This document shows positions 41,370-53,200 of a DNA stretch of 64,000 nt, piece after piece. Both the position numbers and the translations under genes were made by a program. The stretch spans positions 186,001 to 250,000 of the forward strand of contig WIXG01000083.1 in assembly GCA_009869945.1 (NCBI GenBank), given 5' to 3'. Each line of letters starts with the position of its first letter. Within the stretch, counting starts at the first letter, position 1. The notes under the pieces are model-generated. The model made no database searches and was not told the DNA's origin. It saw only the letters and a program-made list of their open reading frames with translations. The stretch comes from Mesaphorura yosii (taxonomy: Eukaryota; Arthropoda; Collembola; Poduromorpha; Tullbergiidae).

Positions 41370-42057
41370 TCACGCTCTGAGGATTTTCACGGCTCGTTCA
41401 TTGGCGTGCGAAATCCTAAGTTCGTTTGATTGCGCTTTCTCGTTGATCTTCTCAATTTGTCGATTCTGGCTACTAATTTCCGACCCCATGTCAATGGCCA
41501 TATTCTTAAGATTCCCAATCATCGTCGACACATTGGTCATGTTTTCCTCCATTTCGTCTTCTCGTGCATCGTTTGTGATTTTACAGACGAATCCGTGTTG
41601 TGCACCTCCGCCTTTCCTGCTGTCAATCACTGGCCGAGGTTGTGTATTAATGACCTTTCCGTCGTCGTTTTCTACCCATGTGGAAGTGTCCTCCGTGAAC
41701 TTGGACGCTTTGCCGCAGGGCAGAATGCAGACGCCACAACATTTTTCCTATGCGAGGCAATCAGTGTTTAAAGTAGACCAAAGCCGTCAGCACTTAAAGA
41801 CTTACCATTCCAGTCAAATGTTTGTCAGCCTCTTTCATGTCCGAGTTAATTTGATCCATGCCCTCCTCAATGCGGTCCAGCTGCTCACCTTGGTCGTCGA
41901 GTGCCACGAGCGTCCGAATGCCAGCCTCTTTGCTCTCCTCGCACAAAATAAACATGCGGCGCGTGCTCTCGAGCGACTCGTCAACGATTTGGTCTGATTT
42001 GTGCTGAAGAATGTGAAGCTCATGCTTCTCGTGACTGCTGACGCCTGTGACAGGCAT
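41370..42057 (-). CDS. SNAP25: SNAP-25-type t-SNARE (synaptosomal-associated protein)
   Basis: Plasma-membrane Qb/Qc SNARE that assembles with syntaxin and synaptobrevin to drive neurotransmitter vesicle fusion. Two exons on the minus strand: 42057-41806 and 41747-41370, with a 58-nt phase-0 intron; 630 nt, 209 aa, normal length. The Qb SNARE helix has [18 protein letters not shown] and [13 protein letters not shown] with the zero-layer Gln. It is followed at the exon junction by the palmitoylation cluster [11 protein letters not shown] (four Cys). The Qc helix has [29 protein letters not shown] and [14 protein letters not shown] with the second zero-layer Gln. The ATG at 42057 was chosen as start. 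The frame continues upstream to a TAG that could itself be a splice acceptor (exon start 42099), so a longer N-terminus from another exon is possible. It is nested antisense between cassettes A and B of the guanylate cyclase gene; both families function in neurons elsewhere. Confidence 0.95.
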
Positions 42058-45000
42058 CGCTAGCTCTTTTCGTTCTCCGAATTCCAAAGCCACTGGCACC
42101 TAGTCTCCGGGGAAAAAAATCTGGATGCACTTGGGTTTCTTCTAAGCAGAACTGAAAAAACGCCTAGAGTGCTTCGGTCAATGCTGTGAAGAAGCTTCGA
42201 CATTAATTAAAGCCGTTGATTAATCTGTTGCGGTCAGGGACATTTAATTATTTCCACCGCAAACGCACGCGGCACGCACACGTTTTTCCGGGTCTCAGCT
42301 CTTGTGACTTGTTATACGCACGTTTTGTTCAGCACTGAGAGACTCTTCTCGTATACGGTAAACACGCTTGCCGTTTGCGAATCCATTACGTCTTGTCAAA
42401 GCGGAGTGCACGTACAAAGTTCGATACAAGTGGAAACTTCTTTCAAGAGCACCAGAGTGGAAATTGCTTATTTTTCCTTTACCTTCGTCGCTTACTCTTC
42501 GAAACCCATAATGCGATTATACTTTGAGAACGGATTGGAAAAGTGTGAACTTGAGGTTGTGGTCAACGATTTTGTAATGCTTCCATGCACGACGCTTGGA
42601 AACAAACTCGAAAGGGAGCGGCCCATTCCATTCCAGCTGGTCTGGTACATAACCATGTAGAGTGACCACACTGATTGTGGAATTTTACGGAGTTGGAAGT
42701 TTCTCAAGAGCAAAAGTTTAATCTCATTTCGGAATGAGAACATTTATATTTAATTTAACTTTAAGGGCTTCTGTTTTGGCTAAATGCTGACTGGCCACTC
42801 CAAAAACCAAGGCTGAATACATTCGTACCACACATTACACCAATCTTTTTAGTATATTCTCATTCGTACGGGAAGCCAACTCAATTCATTCGTTCTGTTC
42901 GGAGAGGTTAGACAAGAGTCCAGTTCTTTTCTGATTTGTGAGTTTCAGCCCGAAATTTTCTTTTTGAGTTCAGAGAACACAATAATCCATTTTCTATCCT
43001 CTCTTTCTTTAAGGACTGCTGCATCGAACTGCCGCCGCCAAACGCTGATCTTATAAAAATCATAAAATCTATTGAATCCGCTTGAATGCTTTCATGATTA
43101 TTGCTTTACGGTTACAAGTCGCGAAGTTGTTGAGGAGGAAAAAGTATTTTAGTATTGAGTAAATGCCAAACTTTTCATTTACAAACCACACAATCTTAAA
43201 AAGTCTTTGACATTTTTACGGCGAAGTTGACAGTCGAAAGTGCTCTTTGGTGGCCACTTTAAAGAATTTATTCTTGTCACAGGGTAAAATTCAATCTATA
43301 TAATTATAATGGTTTGCAGAACTCTCTTGCTGCATGGCTCTGATATTTGCTGAGGACAAAGCTAATATTACAAACGTGCAATCTGTTCGAATTATGCAAT
43401 ACATGCCGACTTTGTTATATTCATGCCAAACAACCGTGCCGTAAAGACATATCACAATTGAGTTGAATTAAGCTAACACGCTTACATTTTACAGGGTGAC
43501 CATTTAGTAGACGACTAAAGAAAACAATTACAATGTATTCGACTGGCTGCTGAGGGCAGCGCACGGAGTTCGGCCCACGTACGACGTGATTAATTAAACC
43601 GAAAAGTTTGCATTTGGGAATGTCAATGTCAGCTCGTGCACTTTTCCCTGCCGTCATATTTACTTTTCTCGTTTGGAACATAACAATAAAATTACCACAC
43701 AGACATCAGCAGAGAAGCTTCTGCCTGTGATGTGTACTGCGCCTTGTATTTGAACTAGTCAGCAGCAGTTGTCATTCCACTACTTTTAATTGGAGCCTAT
43801 TTCATTTTACTATCACCACGTCCCTTCTTTGTCCTGGGGCATCATGAATTAACTGCTAAAAGGACGACGCTATTATTCTCTTATTAGGACAACGTGTAAT
43901 TTAGGAGTGACACATTTCAGGCATTGAGGCATTACGAAATGAATTCTCGACATTTACGCCTCTTACCGCATCACATTTGTGTCTCACTCCTTGTCCATGT
44001 TAGACCCTTCACATAATTAAGTCATATTTAATCACGACCCAGTACACATACCATCTATTTGTGGCACTAGAGTTATCTTGTCGCACGATACATGGAACAA
44101 GGAGCTGGATTTAAAGTGTAGCCAGACCTCAAATAGAACAAAGACACGCGAAAATATTGTGTGCCAGTGTGACACTAAAATACTAACTCAACTACAGTCC
44201 ATGTCAACCAAGGCACAAGTCCACAGTCCGCGAGGTTCTTTGTTCCAGGCTGCTGCCACGTGGTGAACTCTTAAATTTCATTTTTGTTCTTTTGTTTCTC
44301 ATGAGAAATTACAACTTTTTGTGGTGGCAGCTATTTGTCCTCACCCATAATAATGGGCTCTACAAAGTTCTGTTAATGTACGTAAGTAGGGCACAGAGTG
44401 TTTGCAGTGGTGAGTATTGATGGTGGGAGACAAGAATAGGAGATTAATTAACTGCTTTGTACCAGGAACTGCAGCAACTAGCAGTGCCACAGCCGAAAAT
44501 GCCCAGACGATCTAATGCTAATGCAGCTGTTGGAATAACAACAGAGTCTCAAGTTCTTGTTTGTGAATTGCCTTAGCGTTTTCTGCATCCAATTTTGGGC
44601 TGCAGGCCCGTCACAGGGACGGGCGTTACGTTCTTTTGGAAATTCCATCTCTATACATAATCAGTACGTGAGAATTCCATGTTTGATCATTGCCTCAATC
44701 AGCGTGAGTTGCTAATTTTCTAGAATTTATCACTTTAGAATTCAGTGCCTGTGCAGAATTCTGTTTGCGGTTCCTATCTCTGGTGTTTCTCACGAGCTCG
44801 TTTATTTTACATAAAATATCAGAGCAATCGCCAATGCCTAAAAGTTGGTAAATTTGTTTTTGAAAGTTCCGGTTTCTGAAGCTTTCACGATTTCTCACGT
44901 ATGTTTTGATTTGTGAGCATTTCCGTACGAACATTGTGTCGAAAAGTGACTTCATAGTTGCCTGCCTCATGTTTCCAATTTTAAACGATAGGTTTTAAGG

Positions 45001-47200
45001 TAGAGCTCATCGAAAAGTAACTCCCCGGTCTTTATTGAGCAGAGTGAATCTGTCCTGAATACTGTGCATTATTAATCTGTTCCCATTTATATCTAAAATT
45101 TTGTTCAAAACCCTGCAGCCTGACGTTTGAGAAACTTTGTGTATATGCGCTCTGTTCAGTTAAGCCCTATTTTGGACGAAACAAATCCATGCTTATGTGT
45201 CAGTGCCGTATTTGTGTGTTCCTGTTTTTTCTTCATTTCGTCAATCATCTCGTTCCTCCTTTTCAACTTGTCTTGCAATTCGTACGCTTCACGTATATCC
45301 TAGCATGTTGACTGTGAGAGTGAAGCGAGAGAATGTTTTGGCTTTGGCTGTCTTCAAACGGAATTGTATTTGTTATTTTCGTGATTCGTCGGATTTGTTT
45401 TCTTATACACTGCAAGTGTACTCATGTGTTCGCGTTATTCATTGCCTAAATTTGATAAATAAGTCTGATTGATGCGTGCAGCTAGAAGAAGTCCATAATA
45501 ACGAAATTAACAGGAAAATGCCCGCTAAATGCTAACTGCACTTGGCATTCGGAGAAGGAGAACGTTTCCTTCTTCAAAGGATTTGCAGACTTCAATCATG
45601 TTGATGAATTGAATTTTTATGTGTTCTCGCTATTGAAGTTGTGTGGAAAGAAAGTGTTTTCTCGTTCGAGTAGAGCGTAAGTGGAACTTGGACCGGGGAA
45701 AATTAATGCTTAGAGCAAACAAGTTGCGAGCAAGATACGTTTACATTGTACCACTCGCCTCGGCAAGCATTTTCTTTGTTTAGTTTGGTTTCTGCAAACC
45801 GCAACTACGTGTACAGGGGCACAGTGATGCCTGGCTGCGTGCATCATGCATGCTTGGTGGTGAGAAACAAATATTAATAAACTGAGCTATGCGATAGCAA
45901 TCATACGAAGATGAAGAACATGAACAGCGAAATCTTTTATGTAAACATTAATTCGCCTCAACTCTTCCACATTCGAAACAACCGCTCGTGCTGGCTCAGC
46001 GAGAAAGTGACAGACATTAAATCTTCTTTGCCCCGTATAGGTTGCGAAATTGGCGGTGTCGTATATTTGACGCGTGGCATGCGGATGACGCCCGTGGCCC
46101 AGGCGAGGCTGAATTGAGTGTGAATGATACTGCCACGCTCCATGGCTTTGTGATCTTTGCACTCTAATTTTTCGCAAATTGCGTTTCATGCGGTGAAGTT
46201 GGTTTTCTTTGCAATTTGGTTATTTATAACCAATGACAGACGAGCAATTATAGTTATATGACTTCCTCCTTCTTTTTGCGAGAAGTCGAGCTCTGTCAGG
46301 TTTAAATGGGTTTTATAGGTTTTTTATTATCGCAGCTACGCACGAAAAGAAGCCTTCGACAAGCTGTTCTGGTTAAATGACTGCGCCGGAGTTGAGTCCC
46401 ATCGCACAGCTCCAGATGTACATGAGACAAGGGATATTAAAATTCAATTTATATTCTCTTGCGCCTAGCAAGCTTATTTATATTTATGGCAATAAGGAGA
46501 CGTTTAGTGTTTATTATTCGGACTTTAAAAAGCAATGCAGTGTTTTCCAGTCGCATTCCAGTCGTGACAGATATTGCAGCAGCCAGCACCTTTCTCATGA
46601 GTTGTTACTTGTGAGACTCACGCAATACTCGAGCAGCGCTCGAGTACTTTATAAATGCTGGCGAAAATAAAAAAAATTGAATTATGATATAATTTTTCTC
46701 CCTCTTTGTACTCTATATCGAACAGAAACTGTTCATTTCACACACCTACACGGGAGCGGAGATTGTCCTATTTTGTTGACCAACTTCTCATGTGTCGTGA
46801 TCAATGTGCAATCCAAGTGCAAGAAATTGAAAGCACACAATGAAGAAAGCAGAGAAGACAAGGGCTCAGACCGCGGAATGAAAATATGCAGCATTGAAAG
46901 CTTCGTGGTGAACAGGAAATAGGATTATTCATAAACTGAGCCATAAGTGAACTCAATCTGAAATTACAAAAAGCCTACGACATTTGTCTGCCATCGCTCT
47001 CGCACGTTGAATTCTTCGCTTCATTCACGACACCGTCAAAACTGACAGGAACAAATTACGGAAACAGTGGGATAGCATTTGTCGAGCTTTCCAAAGGCAG
47101 TGTGTTGGAGTTGGAATAAAAGGGACCTAGCAAAGGAAAACACCGAACACATTTATTTGCTTAATTTCTATTGGACAAATTCGTTACAGCGAAATCGAAG
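42058..47200. other. interval between SNAP-25 and cyclase cassette B
   Basis: About 5.1 kb. The SNAP-25 promoter (minus) and the cassette B promoter (plus) should lie here. No coding exon recognised. Just before the cassette B ATG, TTCGTTACAG (ending 47189) looks like a 3' splice site, so part of this interval may be a 5' UTR intron. Confidence 0.5.
46626..46646. repeat. short palindrome with two CTCGAG motifs
   Basis: Arms TACTCGAGC and GCTCGAGTA flank AGC; each arm contains CTCGAG. It lies about 555 nt before the cassette B start codon, next to a TATAAA at 46650. It could be a small regulatory dyad, or chance. Confidence 0.3.
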
Positions 47201-50200
47201 ATGGGCGTCGGTGTCGCATTTTTGTTTTCTGTGATTTTGTTTTGTGAGAGCCACATCTTCGTAACTCGAGTCAAGTCAGTTCCTAATTTGAGGAATAGTT
47301 CCTGGAATATCGAATTACAAGCAAGCGGTCATTTTCAAGATGACCAGTTTAATCAGTACGAACTAAATCCTGATAATGAAATCCAAGTACAAAATTCGGT
47401 TGTAAGCACCTCGCCACCGCCACCACAACAGCCAAAACATCAACTCCACAGTCATCACAGGTCCGCACTCGGTCGAATTAAGAGAGAACCTCAGAGAAAG
47501 CAGAAGCAGGTCGTGCGAATCGCGGTGTTGGCACCTGCTAAGCCTGAGTACCAGTACTCGATTCAGAAAGTTCTGCCACCGACAACGATGGCCGTCAATA
47601 GCTCAAAAATTCGCAAATATCTTCCCGACTGGGACATCACCGTTGTGCATGGCGACACCGAGTGCTCATCGACCGTTGGGCCTCTGCGTGCCTTCGATTT
47701 TTACACAAATAAATCTGCTGGTAAGACACAAACGCATCTTTCGCGTGATAAACGTGACCATTCTTCTGTGCCATTCGGTGCCTGATTCTGTGCTCCTTCC
47801 ACAGATGTATTTCTGGGTCCAATGTGCGAGTACGTGATTGCTCCCGTGGCAAGATACGCCGGTCACTGGAATATTCCATTATTAACACCTGGCGCTCAAG
47901 CTGATGCATTCCGTCATAAACACCCGCATTATCCCACTCTGACGAGATTCGCGGGGTCGTACAGTCTCATCGGCGAGGCGTTCTCAGAAATTCTTGATCG
48001 CTTCGGCTGGCGGCATGTTGCACTTTTGTATCACAACTTTGCAGTCGCGTCTGGAAAAGGTCACTCATCCTGCCACTTTACTTTGGGCACTGTCTACACT
48101 GCCCTCAACAGCACACCGACGTTCCGCAGCTTTGATGAGACACGAGACCAAGTCAACTTCCATGAGACACTCACGTACATTTCCACCAAAGCAAGAAGTG
48201 AGCGGAATCCTCTCTTAATTCTGAATGCATTTTAGGATCCGTCTTGGCTAATCCCATCTTTCTTCGAAAAAGCCTCATTTCTCACTCTTTTGCAGTGCAG
48301 CACGCGATAGAAGATCTACTATTATATCTTTCACTGCTTTCAATTTTTTCCGGCTTTCTTCTTCCTGCATTTATTTATTTTTTGGCGAATTATCAAAAAG
48401 CTTCAAATACACATGTTAAATCTGATTTATTTAAAAATTACTTCTGCATGAAAAACTGAAAGTCGCTTTCTTCCTCCTTGCGTCCCACTTGCGGATGCAT
48501 TTGCAAACTTTGACTGTCATTGTAAAGTAAATCCACAGACAAGGAGAGCGTAAATTGAAAGCTAAGTGCGAGTTAACTTGGGTTGCGAGACTTCTTCAAC
48601 TATCATGCTCATAATTCCATGCAAACTTGCTCCTTATGCCGAAAATTGGCTGTCTTCTGTTTTAAGCAAGCACGTCACAGAAGTGTAAGCTAAAAATAGA
48701 GCCAGCCAGACAACATGTGGAAATGGAAATCAGAGTGAGAGGCAGTCAAATTTGAGTGGAGACTGCATCATATTTGTATGCAGAGGGAAAGTATGCATAA
48801 TTTGTGTCTCTCGCATGCACGCGCAACTGCCTGCCGTGCTCATGCCTTGCTTTCTCCAGAGGACGGTAGTCTTTGGCGAAATGGGAGCAAAAAATGTCGA
48901 ACAAGAAATTACAAGAGACAAGAGCAAAAAGTTGTGCAAGTGGCTGTGCGTACAATTGTTTGCCAGACTTTTCTTTTCGTCCCGAGCATAATCGCAAAAT
49001 GATTGCTGTAATCTACATACATTACTCACCGCTCCAGTCTTCTTTACACGCTTGTAAATCACAATCCGTGTACATAATAATATTTACAGTCTGATGCATT
49101 GCGGGCCCCGTCGACAGAATTGACTCTGTGATTTTGATGCATGGCTTCCTCGTTACAGGCATCCAGTGTCCTTGCAGCACAATTCTTCCGCTCTGATTTA
49201 TGGAGTCGAAGCCAGCATGAGAATTAGCTTACGGAATTAGAAAGCAGAAGGCAGCATAAATTATTGCGTCAGCGATGACAGGGCTAGTTAAGAAATGAAT
49301 TTATTTACTCTGGTGCGCTCCTTTCACAACTCCTCGATTCCTTCGAGTAGTGTGTTCCGAAGCAAATGAAAACAAGGTTAGTTTCGTTTAAGTAAATACA
49401 CGAAACGGATTCACGAGCACACTGCGCACATATAATGTGAGGAACAATTGCAATGTTTCTCGTTCGCGAGTCGCAGCAGTGCTGGTTGAATGCTCAAGAC
49501 ATGGATCTTTATGCAAATCTGGTCCAATCATCCATGTCATTTTACTCACAAGTACTCATTTAAATTCATTTATCACAACAGTCGTGGTTCTCTGTGCTTC
49601 ACCTCCCAAAATACGAGAGATTCTCCTGGCAGCTGAAGAATTGAAGATGGTTTCAAGTGGCGAGTACGTATTTTTCAATGTGGAACTCTTCACCAAGTAA
49701 GTTGGGTTGACAGGCGCAAGCGCTCAAAATCGCATAAAATGAATTGAATGAGCACGTCATAAAGTTTCAAATATTGTCTTTCTTGCATCATCGGCTCGAG
49801 CGCATAACACATAAATACAAGCGCAGTATGAGCAGGCCTGACGATGATGTACCAGAGACGCCAGGCGATTTTAGACACATTAGAGAGAAAGTTTGTTTGA
49901 TGCAGACAGACATTAGGCTCTTCAATTGTTTAAACTGTTCTTCAGTTTGATGGGAAAAATGGAACTCCCGAAAGGGCCTGAACGCTCTCCACTCATGTAA
50001 TTAGAGACTAATGATGTTCCTTAATTAAATAACCTCCGCCGATGTTCACCCAATTCAGTGCTCACCTCATTCGAGGGATCCGATCAAGTTGAAGAGTTTG
50101 GGATGCATTTCTCTTTCCTAATCACAGCCCGAGGAACAGTTATAAGCCGTGGTTAAGCAAGAACGACACTGAGGAGAATAACGACCGGGCCAAACGTGCG

Positions 50201-53200
50201 TACGAGGCGTTGCTGACTCTGACAGTGCGACCACCACCCAACACACCGGAGTACATGGAGTTTGACGAAAACGTGCGCAAGAAGGCCCTGGCCGAGTTCA
50301 ACTTCACATTTGGCGACGAACCCGTCAACCCCTTCGTGACGGCGTTTTATGATGCGGTGCTTCTGTACGCCATGGCCCTGAACGAGACACTACGGGATGG
50401 TGGTTCAATTTCAAATGGATCGGAAATCACTCGCCGAATGTGGGGAAAATCCTTCAAAGGTATCAAATTCCAACGTTTATTACACACACACGGGCATTAG
50501 CAGCATGGTGTATAATCATCACTTCAAAAAGAAACATGAGTGTGGTCCTGTTTAATCGCAGGCATCACCGGTAATGTTACTATCGATCACAACGGAGACC
50601 GAAATGCAGATTACTCCCTCCTGGACATGGATCCCATTACTGGCGTCTTTCACGTGAGTCGGCTCGTATTGAATTTCTAATTATGGCTCAATCTCACATC
50701 GACTGTTGCCGATCACGTACATCGTACGCGGTTCCATCAAAACATTAAAAGCGCTTCATGGTAGCCATTACCCTGAAAGCTCAAGTAATTAGCCCAGTCG
50801 TTTGAGGAAAATTTTGAAGAGCACTGATGTGAATGGCAGTGAGAGCTTGATATTGCGGAGCACTTCAGGTTTCCTAATCCAATAATAAATTAAGTTTCCC
50901 GGCTCACTTTCACCATCCAGCCGCGCAACTCTTCCGCAGTGTATCTATTCTTTCATCATGGTGTCATTAACATAAATACTTTATAAGAGGCCACAGGCTA
51001 ATGTGAATGCGAAATTTATTCTCCTCCATGCACTTGGAAAGGCTGGCGGGGATCGTCTGGAGCTTTGAGTCCTGCTTGAGAAAGTTCGGCTCGAGGATGC
51101 GAAAATAGAAGAAATGAAGCCTTATGATAATGGCCGCCTATTTACATTTGAATTTATTGTTTCTTGCTCTCACACATTCATTCCGCCATAGGTTGTGGCC
51201 CATTATTCTGGGAAAACAAAGGAAATAATTGATGAGCCCGGAACAGCAATTCACTGGGCTGGAAATCGCCAAACGTCGCCGCCTGATACGCCAATGTGTG
51301 GATTCGACGGGTCTGGCTGTCCAAGTAAGATAACAGCTTCCTCTTTCGCTCTCTTCCTCATGTACGCTCATTGTGTTCGTTTGGAATTCAGAGCAGTCCC
51401 TTGTTTAATCATAAGTTAATATGAATAGCCCTCTCAGAGGACTGCATTTATTTATAATTACCCAAAGTGACTAGTAACAGGAGCCTGGTCTATTTTAGCT
51501 CCAAAGAGAATTGGGCCGGCTTTGAGTAGCTGGACCCGAGAAGCGAGTGAGTGAATATCTCCCGTGCTGAGAAAGGATCCTGAGAGTTTTGTTGATACTG
51601 CTGCGCTCTTGAAATGCAAAATGGCAATGCGCGCGCGGAGTGAGATCATTTTTTACGTCTTGCAGCGTGGATTGAAAATAAAGCCTTCTCTGTTGTCGAT
51701 CAAGAGCAGACTTCGCTCGTAGAATATTCTTATTGAAACAATTGCTGGGATTAGAGGCAAGCTTCAAAAAGAAATGTTGAAGAAGTGGAACTCCGTCGAC
51801 TGACTGCATAAACGTGTGTATCAAACAGGCGATTGAGAACGACCGCGAGCATCGGATGAATTCCATTCCTTTCTTGGCATCAATTTTTCTATTTTCATAC
51901 CTTTTACTCTCTTTCCTTTCCAAATCCTGTCTGCGATGTGTGGTTTCTGTAACAGTCTCTCCCATTGAAGAACAGGGTTATAAAGAAAATTCCAAACCAT
52001 TTGCTCCACTTCCTTTCTCCCTCTCTGGCAGCATCAGCCCAAATGGATACTCCATTTTTGGACTCTGCACCAACTTTATGTTCTCCAAATTCCTAGTAAA
52101 CACATCGCATTCATAAAATGCTAGGAAAGAATCTATTTCGGTCACAGATATTGAGTCAGTTCCACTCCCACTCTCTGGGCTGCGTAGCGTTTTCACTGAT
52201 TCTGACGGATACAGTGCAGAAGACAGTCCACTCCGTCGTCCATGACGCGGGGTGGGACGTCGACTTGAGAGCAATCAGTCAGCACTCTGACGGATTGCAT
52301 TAGGGACAAGCGCGGATTCGGGGAATGCTGATGGATTCCGAACACTTTCTTTCATGGCGCACACCGTGCATAAGGGCCTAGCAATTCAATGAATTTATCA
52401 TAATTGCAATTTCTTGTTTGTATTCTCAGCTATGCCCCAGTACGCGATTGTCGTGATCGTCTTGAGTTCGGCGTTGGTCATCATACTTATCAGCTTCTTC
52501 TTCATCTACAGGTAAGAAGGGAGACTACTAACTCAATTCGCTCTTTTGAAACCTGAGCTGGCTAATAGCTGACGGACCTTGGGCCAAGCACGAAACGCAT
52601 TATGGAGAAACGGCAAACGGGGCTCGTGACCCGTCATGTCCCATAAATTGTCATGCTTGCGAATGTGGCTGAGAGCGTATAATTACAGTGCATTCCGTGT
52701 AAACGGTTACAAATTGAGCTTTACTGGAAGGAGACAAGTCAATAAAAGAGCGTGAGACGCCAACGAAATGGAATGAAGTTATCTTATCCTCGAGGTACGA
52801 GGTGAGTAATTGGAGTCGTGCGGCAACTTGAGTCCTGCGTCGAACACGGACGCGGCAGGGACTCATCTCGGTCCGGAGAACACAATTTATTTACGAGATC
52901 GTAATACGAGCAGTAAAAACAAAAGGGAAAAGTTTTGCAACAAGGTCTCATTCGTGAGGTGTTTTTCTTGTTCTGCGTCCATATTTTGACCATTTATTCT
53001 GCTTACTCCAATTATTTTTGTCTTTCCCGTGTCCTAATTTTTACTCGCAGGACAATAAAGTCCTGCATTAGCTTTTTATGAAGACATTCACTGGAGTTGT
53101 CCAGTTGTTTATACCTCCGCTTGCTCCCTGCCCACACTGCCTGCAACTTTTACTTTCTGTGCATAAAACTTTTGTCTGGACGTAGTGCATGATTTTTGAG

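Noticed and set aside
41326-41997. 223-codon plus-strand open frame
   Set aside because: It is the antisense shadow of the SNAP-25 exons.
51636-51660. TGAGATCATTTT resembling the first bases of the bantam microRNA
   Set aside because: Only the first 12 bases match and no hairpin partner is visible nearby.
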